A DNA stretch of 64,000 nt from Burkholderia lata (GTDB lineage: Bacteria; Pseudomonadota; Gammaproteobacteria; Burkholderiales; Burkholderiaceae), in NCBI RefSeq assembly GCF_000012945.1, contig NC_007510.1, positions 930,001 to 994,000 on the forward strand. Direction: 5' to 3'. The notes beneath the pieces are model-generated. The model was not told the DNA's origin. It ran no database searches and saw nothing but the letters and a program-made list of their open reading frames with translations. Position numbers and translations under genes: made by a program. This document shows, piece by piece, positions 20,699 through 28,090 of this stretch. Positions within the stretch are counted from its first letter, which is position 1, and every line of letters begins with the position of its first letter.

Positions 20699-22167
20699 GC
20701 AGCAGTTGGGTCAGCCAGGCGGCATCCGAGGTCGGTGACTATATCTGGAGCGGCGCGACTACAGTCGGCGATACCGTCGTCGGCGTCGTCGCGGGGGAGT
20801 TCTCGCAAAAGCGCAATACGGGCTCGATCATCATCGATGCCGTCATCAGCATGTTCCCTGTCGCCGGAGAGGTCACGGCCGCGCGCGATGCGATCGCCAT
20901 CGCGCTTCGCATGTGCGACGACCCGAAGGTCCGGCACGACGGGTGGGAGTGGGTGGCGCTCGTGCTTTGCCTTGTCGCGGTCGTTCCGGTGGTCGGAGGT
21001 TTGCTCAAGGGCATCGGCAAGTTGTTGATGCGAGCGGTCAGCAAATCCGAAGATCTGGTCAAGCTATGCCAGGAAATCCTGGCCTTGATCCGCAAGGCCG
21101 GCTTTGGCAATGCCGTGGAGTGGCTCAGGAAACTGGACTTCAACAAGTATCAGGCTGCCGTGAAAAACGCGTTCGGCATGTTGCTGGATCGCATCGGCAA
21201 GGCGTTGCATTTCATTCTGAACCGCCTCGGGTCTGTTATCCCGGCGCGGGTGGAGAGTTACATCCGGAAGCTGCTGCCGATGCTGGAGGAGCTGCGCAAG
21301 CTGGGGGACACGCAAATCGCGCTGGCCTTCAAGGATCTGATGCAGTTGCTGGAGCGTGTGCGAGGCCATATGGTGGAGGGCACCTGGGCGGATGTGAAGG
21401 TGGGGAGCGGCACCACTCGGACGATGACCGAGGAGGCGCGCCTGGCTCACCTGGCCGAGGAGACGAAGAGCCTGGGGCACAAGCCGATGACCCTCAAGCA
21501 ATACGTACATAAAGAAGGGTGGTCCGACCTTCGCACCTTTGAAGTGGGGGAGGCCATCGGTACGTTCAGCTCCAAGGTGCCGATTGAAGCGATTACTCGA
21601 GCGCCGGGCGAGGTGATGATTCGTGTGGTCGACACGCGTTACCTGGCCAGCCCACGGACAATCCCAGGCAAATTTTGGACCGATACTCTTGCTCCAAACG
21701 GACTCTGGTGGCGTATCTATAGCGCGATCAAGCACGCGTGGAGCATGAATGGCAGCTATGTGAAGATAAAGGTGCCGACGCGCGAGGCAATGGAAAAGCT
21801 CGGCATCGAAGTCCCAGCTGGATGGAACGGGATGCGCCTGTGGAAGGGGCGGATTGCGGAGCAATGGGACGACGAAAAGGAGGTTGCCACCATGCGCTTG
21901 CTGGTCGGGGGTGACCTTCAATTCTTCGTGGACTTTGACAACAAGTTCAATGCACCCGTGAAAAAATGGATAGATGCACAGCTCGCGAACGGGCAGCTCA
22001 AGGCGCTTCGGACGCATTGGACTGACGTTAAGCTACCCGATCAAGCAACTGCACGAGCGCTCATGCTGGCCGAGCGTGAGCGATCGGCCAAGATCAGGCA
22101 GGAAGGTTACGCGCGGAGAGCGATATCCGATGCAGGCAAACAATTGACGGACGAACAGGTTCCATGA
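20695..22167 (+). CDS. Probable T6SS effector, toxin domain unrecognised
   Basis: A 490-residue protein starting MSSSWVSQAASEVGDYIW, with AAGGAGG ribosome-binding site and a start inside the vgrG stop. Residues about 50-110 form an amphipathic/hydrophobic region (DGWEWVALVLCLVAVVPVVG) like the pretoxin segment that precedes toxin domains in VgrG- and PAAR-linked effectors. Residues about 230-460 (from TWADVKVGSGTT through WWRIYSAIKHAWSMNGSY to WDDEKEVATMRLLVGGDLQF) should be the toxin; I do not recognise it. The following gene starts in its stop codon and looks like an immunity gene, which supports a toxin role. The region has lower GC than the flanks. Confidence 0.7.
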   Translation: MSSSWVSQAASEVGDYIWSGATTVGDTVVGVVAGEFSQKRNTGSIIIDAVISMFPVAGEVTAARDAIAIALRMCDDPKVRHDGWEWVALVLCLVAVVPVVGGLLKGIGKLLMRAVSKSEDLVKLCQEILALIRKAGFGNAVEWLRKLDFNKYQAAVKNAFGMLLDRIGKALHFILNRLGSVIPARVESYIRKLLPMLEELRKLGDTQIALAFKDLMQLLERVRGHMVEGTWADVKVGSGTTRTMTEEARLAHLAEETKSLGHKPMTLKQYVHKEGWSDLRTFEVGEAIGTFSSKVPIEAITRAPGEVMIRVVDTRYLASPRTIPGKFWTDTLAPNGLWWRIYSAIKHAWSMNGSYVKIKVPTREAMEKLGIEVPAGWNGMRLWKGRIAEQWDDEKEVATMRLLVGGDLQFFVDFDNKFNAPVKKWIDAQLANGQLKALRTHWTDVKLPDQATARALMLAERERSAKIRQEGYARRAISDAGKQLTDEQVP

Positions 22168-23240
22168 TGTTGAATATTTTGACCATGACCCCGGAGCAGG
22201 AACAGGATGCGCGAGCAAAGGCGTTTTATCTGCTCAAGAAGTGGACGAGTTTCACGTTCCTGGAATACGCCGTTGGACTATATCGGGACTTTCTCGGCGC
22301 GTACGCAAAACAACTGGACACACCGAGCCCAAATCAGGTGGAGCTTGAGGAAGCCTACGTACATGATTTCCTGGGGGCACTGGTGCAAATGGATCAAGGC
22401 ATCGATGCATTGCGCCGAGGTCTTGACAAACGAGCAGCATACGACGCGTTGGTTATAGGAAGCCAGCAAGGTGGCGACCTGTTGTTTGGACGGAGTGCGC
22501 TTGAAATCGGTCGTAAATACGATCCTTTTTTTCATTCACTGGGACTGAAGGACACCAATTTTTCGGACCCGGTGTATGCCACTGGCTTCGCGGAGGGGGT
22601 GTGGATCGAGAGATTGATTTGCTACGCGCTCAAGTGCTCGGTCGGATTCGGTTATATCGGGATGCTTGCATACGGAACACGTGAGGATGGCGGAACCCGC
22701 GTTTTTGAGCATTGGACCTATGAATCCATGTTCGAAAATGCACCGCTTCCGGCTTGGCGGTATTGGCCACCCGGTCGCACCTATCCCGCATCGCTTCCGC
22801 CCTGTCCGCCGAAGAACGAATCCGCAAGCGGCGAGATTTACAGCGATCAGGAGATTCCCGTCGAGGGTATCTGGGAGCCATGGTTACCGTCCGGCAAGGT
22901 GGGCTGTCCGAGCTACTTCCTCAGAGGCAGTGTTGCCCACCAGTACCTGCTGGAAGGGTCCAACGACGAACAGGTGGTGCGCTGGCGACTGCTGTGGGAA
23001 GACAAGCGTTATCGGGACGGCAGCATCCCGGCGGAGGAAGAAACGTACTTCCCCAAGCCCGTCGCACAACCGAGGCTACGGGTGCTGCCCGGCGAGCCTT
23101 GTCCGCGCACCGGTTACTGGCAAAGCCCGGCGGTGAAAGATTCGGTTCATGTCGAGGCCGGAGCGCCTATGCCGGGGCCGCAGCGCACTGCGTGGGGCAT
23201 GGTCATTTGGCATTATGCCGATCCTCAACCGGACAATTGA
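22164..23240 (+). CDS. Probable T6SS immunity protein, full-length copy
   Basis: A 358-residue soluble protein (MMLNILTMTPEQEQDARAKA), helical N-terminal half and a Trp/Pro-rich second half (WRYWPPGRTYPASLPPCPPK, then IPVEGIWEPW). It resembles polymorphic-toxin immunity proteins of the Imm71/Imm72 type as I remember them, without a search. It is coupled by ATGA to the effector gene, the standard arrangement for immunity, and a near-copy follows 0.7 kb downstream. No signal peptide, so cytosolic protection is implied, which in turn suggests a cytosolic toxin target. Confidence 0.7.
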   Translation: MMLNILTMTPEQEQDARAKAFYLLKKWTSFTFLEYAVGLYRDFLGAYAKQLDTPSPNQVELEEAYVHDFLGALVQMDQGIDALRRGLDKRAAYDALVIGSQQGGDLLFGRSALEIGRKYDPFFHSLGLKDTNFSDPVYATGFAEGVWIERLICYALKCSVGFGYIGMLAYGTREDGGTRVFEHWTYESMFENAPLPAWRYWPPGRTYPASLPPCPPKNESASGEIYSDQEIPVEGIWEPWLPSGKVGCPSYFLRGSVAHQYLLEGSNDEQVVRWRLLWEDKRYRDGSIPAEEETYFPKPVAQPRLRVLPGEPCPRTGYWQSPAVKDSVHVEAGAPMPGPQRTAWGMVIWHYADPQPDN

Positions 23241-23305
23241 ATAACTGCTGAGCCACGAGGGTATTCGCACGTGCAACAGGTTGTGCTGTGTGACGCGGAT
23301 CTTGG

Positions 23306-23640
23306 ATGACTGACATTCAATGTCACATCGTTGCTGCGTGACGACAAGGGGCCGGGTATTTCTACGTCGATCGGTTCCGCAAGAACCAGGATCCGGCACA
23401 GCCTGAGCACGTGGTGCACCTCAAGATGATCACGTTGGATAGGGAAGACCAACCACCGAGCAGATTCATCTGGCGGTGGCAGTTCACGAAGACTTCAGAT
23501 CCGATCTCTCGCGAGCAGCTTTCATTGACGGCGTCCTGTTACTTCTCGAAGACATTCCGGGACTCGAGGCAGGCAAGGTGGAGGAGAGGATTATCGAATT
23601 GGCGTGGGCGCTATACATCGGCCTCCCGCACGAATCCTGA
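23306..23640 (+). pseudogene. Decayed small gene of unknown function
   Basis: Two protein-like pieces in different frames: from the ATG at 23306, after an in-frame TGA at 23339, GYFYVDRFRKNQDPAQPEHV and VVHLKMITLD; then, after a frameshift near 23455, EQIHLAVAVHEDF, SRAAFIDGVLLLLEDIPG and ELAWALYIGLPHES before a TGA at 23638. The hydrophobic periodicity of the second piece is that of a real protein. I recognise no family; in this context an old immunity or cargo gene is the likely origin. Confidence 0.4.
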
Positions 23641-23881
23641 GATATCCACTCCCGCACCAGCTCAGCCACTTCTCCATAGAGCGTTTCTCGGTACGTGTGA
23701 GCGTCGTCCGAGAAATGAAGCCGCTGATGGCAGGGCAGTTTGGGCAAACGGAGAACGCATTTGTCACCGTGTCCGATTCACTGTCCGTCAGCTTGCGGAG
23801 ATGATGAGTGTCGAGAAATGGGAATCCATCCGCTCCCGAGTACGTCGCGGGATGGCCACAAGCCTCGCAAGTTGTCTCCGC
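23640..23881 (-). pseudogene. HNH endonuclease domain remnant, frameshifted
   Basis: On the minus strand one frame reads TTCEACGHPATYSGADGFPF, LDTHHLRKLTDSESDTVTN, FSVCPNC, and the next frame continues CHQRLHFSDDAHTYRETLYG, EVAELVREW. Joined, these give a classic HNH nuclease core (CxxC, HH, N, CPNCHxRLH). The break coincides with a 5-bp tandem duplication, ggcag-ggcag at 23729-23738 on the plus strand. The N-terminal part of the gene is absent; homology ends where the relic effector tail begins. It lies antisense to the T6SS genes. Confidence 0.6.
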
Positions 23882-23889
23882 TCGATCAA

Positions 23890-23940
23890 GCAGCGATAGC
23901 CGATGCCGGCAAACAATCGACTGAAAAACAGAACCCATGA
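23890..23940 (+). pseudogene. Relic of a second effector C-terminus
   Basis: The last 16 codons before the second immunity gene read AAIADAGKQSTEKQNP-stop, matching the end of the intact effector (RAISDAGKQLTDEQVP-stop), and the stop overlaps the immunity start by ATGA exactly as in the intact pair. Upstream of it the frame runs into the antisense HNH remnant, so only the tail of the second effector survives. Confidence 0.6.
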
Positions 23941-24842
23941 TGCTGAATACCCTGACCATGACTCCTGAGCAGGAGCTGGACGCGCGCGCCAAAGCGTTTT
24001 ACCTGCTCAAGAAATGGACAAGCGTTACGTTCCTGGATCATGCAGTTGATCTGTTCAGGGATTTTCTTCACGCGTACGCCAGGCAATTGGACACGCCGAG
24101 CCCCAATCAGGCTGAATTGGAGGCAGCGTATGTCAGCGATTTCCTGAATGCGTTGGTGAGGATGGATCAAGGGATCGAGACATTGCGACAAGGCGCCAAC
24201 AAGCGATCGGCATACGTTGCGCTCATCTCCGGTAGCGAGAAGGGGGGCGAGCTTTTGTTCGGGCGGAGTGCGCACGAGGTCGGTCGAACATACGACCCGT
24301 TTTTCCACGCGCTTGGCGTGAGGGATACGGATTATTCGGATTTCGAATATGCAACGGGGTATGCGGAAGGGGCGTGGATTGAAGAGTTGAGCTGTCTGGC
24401 GCTCAAGTGCACTGTCGGGCTCAATTTTTCCGAATACCTGACCTATGGCAAGCGTGCCGACGGCGGCACTCGGGTGTTCAAGCATTGGACGTATGAATCG
24501 TTGTTTCAGGATCCGTTTTTTCCTGCATGGCGATATTGGCCACCCGGTCGCAGCTATCCCGCATCGCTTCCTCCCTGTCCGCCGAAGAACGAATCCGCAA
24601 GCGGCGAGATTTACAGCGATCAGGAGATTCCAGTCGAGGGTATCTGGGAGCCGTGGTTTCCGGCCGGCAAGGTGGGCTGTCCGAGCTACTTCCTCAAAGG
24701 CAGTGTTGCCCACCAATACCTGCTGGAAGGGACCAACGACGAACAGGTGGTGCGCTGGCGGCTGCTGTGGGAAGACAGGCGTTACCGGGACGGCAGCATT
24801 CCGGCGGAGGAGGAAACTTACTTCCCCAAGCCCGTCGCGTAA
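23937..24842 (+). CDS. Second copy of the immunity gene, truncated
   Basis: A 301-residue protein homologous along its length to the upstream immunity protein; the first 190 residues have diverged (DHAVDLFRDFLHAYARQLDT against EYAVGLYRDFLGAYAKQLDT) while the rest is nearly identical (NESASGEIYSDQEIPVEGIW in both). A CAA to TAA change at 24840 ends it 57 codons early. The DNA after the stop still matches copy 1 up to about 24997 and carries a 20-bp deletion. It may be an orphan immunity gene kept for protection against kin toxins, or may be decaying. Confidence 0.65.
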   Translation: MMLNTLTMTPEQELDARAKAFYLLKKWTSVTFLDHAVDLFRDFLHAYARQLDTPSPNQAELEAAYVSDFLNALVRMDQGIETLRQGANKRSAYVALISGSEKGGELLFGRSAHEVGRTYDPFFHALGVRDTDYSDFEYATGYAEGAWIEELSCLALKCTVGLNFSEYLTYGKRADGGTRVFKHWTYESLFQDPFFPAWRYWPPGRSYPASLPPCPPKNESASGEIYSDQEIPVEGIWEPWFPAGKVGCPSYFLKGSVAHQYLLEGTNDEQVVRWRLLWEDRRYRDGSIPAEEETYFPKPVA

Positions 24843-24997
24843 TTGAGGCTACGGGTGCTGCCCGGCGAGCCTTGCCCGCGCGGCGTTTACCGGCAAAGCC
24901 CGGCGGTGAAAGATTCGGTTCATGCCGGGGCCGCAGCGCACAGCGTGGGGCATGGACATTTGGCATTGTGCCGATCCTCAACCGGACAATTGAATAA
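24843..24997 (+). repeat. Untranslated 3' remnant of the second immunity copy
   Basis: Matches the last 170 bp of copy 1 (ggtgctgcccggcgagcctt in both) but follows the premature stop. Between two ATG triplets copy 1 has 20 extra bases (after ttcatg), absent here, so the frame would also be shifted. Confidence 0.7.
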
Positions 24998-25130
24998 CCG
25001 CCGAGGCGGAGTGCCCTCACGCGGGCCGGTGTCGAAAATAGACGAGTCAGCGTCGGAAGCATACAAGTCCCCACCACGCTTTCGAACTAACGTGACAGGC
25101 CTCTTACACGATCGTTAGTCTGGAGCCGAC

Positions 25131-25475
25131 ATGTCCGATTTCATCACCGTTCTGCGCAAAACCTGCCCGACCCCCGTCCTCGATGCGACCAAGTGGAAGC
25201 GCATCGGTGGCGATCCGCACACCGTGAACCTGAACGCCTACGTCTCGAAGGACGGCAGCAAGATCATGGGCACCTGGATTTGCACGCCGGGCAAGTTCGA
25301 GGTGAACTACGAGAAATGGGAGTACTGCCACTTCCTCGACGGCTACTGCATCATCACGCCGGAAGGCGAGGAAGCGGTGCACCTGAAAGCCGGCGATGTG
25401 TTCGTGATCGAACCCGGCATGAAAGGGACGTGGGAAGTGGTGGAAACGGTGCGCAAGTACTTCGTGTTCGCCTGA
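25131..25475 (+). CDS. Cupin-domain protein (DUF861 type)
   Basis: A 114-residue single cupin: KIMGTWICTPGKFEVNYEKW, then EYCHFLDGYCIITPEGEEAV, then LKAGDVFVIEPGMKGTWEV. Small cupins of this type (ureidoglycine aminohydrolase-like, (S)-ureidoglycine cupin family) are often of unknown substrate. GGAG ribosome-binding site 8 bases upstream of the ATG. High GC and normal codon use show that the host-like chromosome resumes here after the T6SS mosaic. Confidence 0.85.
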   Translation: MSDFITVLRKTCPTPVLDATKWKRIGGDPHTVNLNAYVSKDGSKIMGTWICTPGKFEVNYEKWEYCHFLDGYCIITPEGEEAVHLKAGDVFVIEPGMKGTWEVVETVRKYFVFA

Positions 25476-25521
25476 GCGGGCCGGTCAATTCGAGCCACGC
25501 ATACTGTCGTCGCTCGATACT

Positions 25522-25544
25522 CTCCCGGTTCACGGAGCCGGGAG
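25522..25544 (+). terminator. Hairpin after the cupin gene
   Basis: Stem ctcccgg / ccgggag with a 9-nt loop, 47 bp after the stop. No T-run follows, so termination efficiency is doubtful. The remaining sequence up to 25708 holds no gene that I can support. Confidence 0.35.
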
Positions 25545-25708
25545 GGTCAGCGGGAGATTCCGACTCGATAAAGTTCGCTCCGGTCCGGATGCAGGACCAT
25601 GTGGCCGAGTTCGTGTGCAGCAGTAAAGCGGCACTTCCTACTTAGGTTGCCGGGGGCGCCTCACCGATAAACGGGCATCGCCCGATGGGCGGCTCCGGTC
25701 GCACCACG

Positions 25709-26326
25709 TTACCCCCGCTCCTTCACCCGCTTCCGATGCGCGGCCGCTTTCGCGCGATTGCCGCAAATCGCCATGCTGCACCACCGCCGCGCGTGCCCGC
25801 GCGTGTGATCCGCGAACATCAGCGTGCACCGCGGGCCCTCGCATGCCTTCACATACGTGAAGTCCTCGTCGCAAACGAGCTTCGTGAGCGCTTGCGCGAT
25901 CGGCATCAGAAGCGACTCCGGCGATCGCCAGCGCCGTTTTTCCCGAAGTGCAAAACCGTTCGCGTCGTCCGCGACGAGTTCTTCATATCGTTCGTCCCGC
26001 TCCAGCAGCTGATTCAGCCGCTCGAGTTCGCTCAGGTCCGCGGCAGCCAGCGGCCGTCCTTTCCGTGCGCGGACGAATGCCCTGAACCATTCGCGTAGCG
26101 CACGCGCCTGCGCCGCGACCGCGTCGAACTCGGCCGGCGTCGAATGCGACCGCAGTGCCGCGAGTGCGTCCGCCGGCACCATGCCGGCCTGTTCCAGCCA
26201 CGCCAGCAAGCCTTCGCCGTCGCGGATCCAGTCAACCTCCTGATCCACCGGCGTTGCGACGGAGTTCAGGAAGTCGAGGCCAGGCGCGTCGGCGACGAAG
26301 ATCGCGGGAATCGGCAGGTAGTCCAT
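25709..26326 (-). CDS. CGNR zinc-finger / ABATE-domain protein, probable regulator
   Basis: A 205-residue protein with an ABATE-type stress-linked N-terminal domain (LDFLNSVATPVDQEVDWIRD) and a C-terminal CGNR zinc finger: CEGPRCTLMFADHTRGHARR followed by WCSMAICGNRAKAAAHRKR. Proteins of this family are thought to be transcription regulators. It is divergent from an alpha/beta-hydrolase gene; the 143-bp gap between them contains nested inverted repeats, a likely operator. Confidence 0.88.
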   Translation of the reverse strand: MDYLPIPAIFVADAPGLDFLNSVATPVDQEVDWIRDGEGLLAWLEQAGMVPADALAALRSHSTPAEFDAVAAQARALREWFRAFVRARKGRPLAAADLSELERLNQLLERDERYEELVADDANGFALREKRRWRSPESLLMPIAQALTKLVCDEDFTYVKACEGPRCTLMFADHTRGHARRWCSMAICGNRAKAAAHRKRVKERG

Positions 26327-26364
26327 GACGGGGGAGGCAGGCGAAGGTGATGACGCATCGTAAC

Positions 26365-26439
26365 CACTAAAAACCGCCTTGACAAGTTACTCTCGCTTTG
26401 AGTAACCTGATTGTGAATATCAAGGCGGTTACTTTAGTG
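26365..26439. promoter_or_regulatory. Nested inverted repeats, probable operator and promoter
   Basis: Outer arms aaccgccttga (26372-26382) and tcaaggcggtt (26420-26430) are perfect; cactaaa (26365-26371) and tttagtg (26433-26439) extend them after a 2-nt bulge. Inside lies gttactc-N7-gagtaac (26386-26392, 26400-26406). A perfect -35 TTGACA (26379-26384) reads toward the hydrolase gene, with a weak -10 TAACCT 18 bp later that overlaps the inner repeat, so a bound repressor would cover the promoter. Confidence 0.6.
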
Positions 26440-26469
26440 CGTCATTCAGCTTTCTCAAAGGAGCGGGAG

Positions 26470-27165
26470 ATGTCATACGGCAACGTGAGTGCAGTGCTCG
26501 TGCACGGCGCATGGGCGGACGGGTCGAGCTGGGGCGCGGTCATCGAGCGTCTCCAGCGGCAGGGGATCAACGCAATCGCGGCGCCGTTGCCGCTGACTTC
26601 GCTGGGCGATGACATCGCCGCGCTCGACCGGGTGCTCGAACGGATCGACGGCCCTGTCGTGCTGGCCGGCCACGCATATGCCGGTGCGGTGATCGGGGCG
26701 ACGCGGGCGGCCAATGTCGCGGGGCTGGTCTATGTCGCCGCACTCGCGCCGGATGAAGGCGAAACGGTCGGCGATGTATTCCATCGTGGCGAGCCGCATC
26801 CGCAGGCGCCGCAGCTCGCGCCGGATCGGCACGGCTTCATCTGGCTGCCGACGGACGCGTCTCCACGGGCTTTCGCGCAGCACGCAACGCCGCAGCAACT
26901 CGCGGTGCTCGCGGCAGTGCAGCGACCGATTGCGGCGGCGTGCATCGGCGAGGCGGTCGGGCGTCCGCTGTGGCGCGACCGTCCGAGCTGGTTCCTGATC
27001 GCCGAGCAGGACCGGATGATCGATCCGGCCACGCAGCGATTCACCGCAGAGCGCATGAAGGCACGCGTGAATTCGCACGCTGTCGACCACACGCCGATCG
27101 TGACGGCGCCCGACATCGTGACCCACGTGATCGTCGACGCGCTGCGGACGGTTGCTGCCCGCTGA
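26470..27165 (+). CDS. Alpha/beta-hydrolase fold protein
   Basis: A 231-residue hydrolase: VLVHGAWADGSSW oxyanion region at about residue 12, and the nucleophile elbow position VLAGHAYAGAVIG, where His stands in place of the usual Ser (G-H-A-Y-G). Similar plant hydroxynitrile-lyase/esterase-like (SABP2-type) proteins have G-H-S-x-G, so the changed elbow suggests altered chemistry or a non-enzymatic role. AAAGGAG ribosome-binding site 6 bases before the ATG. First of three co-directional genes (two hydrolases and an SDR) downstream of the operator. Confidence 0.82.
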   Translation: MSYGNVSAVLVHGAWADGSSWGAVIERLQRQGINAIAAPLPLTSLGDDIAALDRVLERIDGPVVLAGHAYAGAVIGATRAANVAGLVYVAALAPDEGETVGDVFHRGEPHPQAPQLAPDRHGFIWLPTDASPRAFAQHATPQQLAVLAAVQRPIAAACIGEAVGRPLWRDRPSWFLIAEQDRMIDPATQRFTAERMKARVNSHAVDHTPIVTAPDIVTHVIVDALRTVAAR

Positions 27166-27210
27166 CGTCCGTTCACTTTCCCCGAGCACTGTTCCTCAAG
27201 GAGACAGACC

Positions 27211-28065
27211 ATGGCTGCCATCACCTACCGTCGCGCCGACGTTGACGGCTTCAACGTGTTCTACCGCGAGTCCGCGCTGCCCGGCGCGCCGAAGCTGTTG
27301 CTGCTGCACGGCTTCCCGAGCGCGAGCCACATGTTCCGCGACCTGATCCCGGCGCTGGCCGACCGCTTCCATATCGTCGCGCCGGATCTGCCCGGCTTCG
27401 GGCAGTCGGACATGCCTGCCAGAGACGCCTTTACGTATACGTTCGACAACATCGCGAACGTGATCGAGCGCTTCACGGAAGTGATCGGCTTCGATCGCTT
27501 CGCGGTCTACGTGTTCGACTACGGCGCACCGACCGGCTTCCGGCTCGCGCTGCGGCATCCAGAGCGGATCACCGCGATCGTGTCGCAGAACGGCAATGCG
27601 TACGAAGAAGGCCTGAGCGACGGCTGGAACCCGATCCGCACGTACTGGCACGATCCGTCGGCCGCGAACCGGGATGCGCTTCGCGCGCTGCTCGCACGTG
27701 ACACGACGATCTGGCAGTACACGCACGGCACGCCCGATCCGGCCGCGGTGTCGCCCGACGGCTACTCGCTCGACTACTACTACCTGGGCCGGCCCGGTGC
27801 GCACGAGGTCCAGCTCGACCTGTTCCGCGACTACCGAAGCAACGTCGCGCTGTACCCGGCGTTCCAGGAATACTTCCGCACGCACCGTCCGCCGTTCCTC
27901 GCCGTGTGGGGGAAGAACGATCCGTTCTTTCTGCCGGCCGGCGCGCTGGCGTTCCGGCGCGACCTCCCGGACGCCGACGTACGGTTTTTCGACACTGGCC
28001 ATTTCGCGCTGGAAACGCATGCGGCGGAGATCGCCGAGGCGATGTCGGCATTCCTCGTTCGCTGA
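27211..28065 (+). CDS. Alpha/beta-hydrolase, epoxide hydrolase or haloalkane dehalogenase-like
   Basis: A 284-residue protein with HGFPSASHMFRDLIP (oxyanion HGxP), nucleophile elbow VFDYGAPTGF with Asp as nucleophile, an acid Asp in WGKNDPFFLP and the catalytic His in FDTGHFALE. The Asp nucleophile places it with epoxide hydrolases and dehalogenases rather than esterases. AAGGAG ribosome-binding site. Lies 45 bp after the previous hydrolase and 25 bp before the SDR gene, so an operon for a small-molecule conversion is likely; the substrate cannot be read from sequence. Confidence 0.85.
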   Translation: MAAITYRRADVDGFNVFYRESALPGAPKLLLLHGFPSASHMFRDLIPALADRFHIVAPDLPGFGQSDMPARDAFTYTFDNIANVIERFTEVIGFDRFAVYVFDYGAPTGFRLALRHPERITAIVSQNGNAYEEGLSDGWNPIRTYWHDPSAANRDALRALLARDTTIWQYTHGTPDPAAVSPDGYSLDYYYLGRPGAHEVQLDLFRDYRSNVALYPAFQEYFRTHRPPFLAVWGKNDPFFLPAGALAFRRDLPDADVRFFDTGHFALETHAAEIAEAMSAFLVR

Positions 28066-28090
28066 TCCGTTCCGACCCAGGAGAAACATC

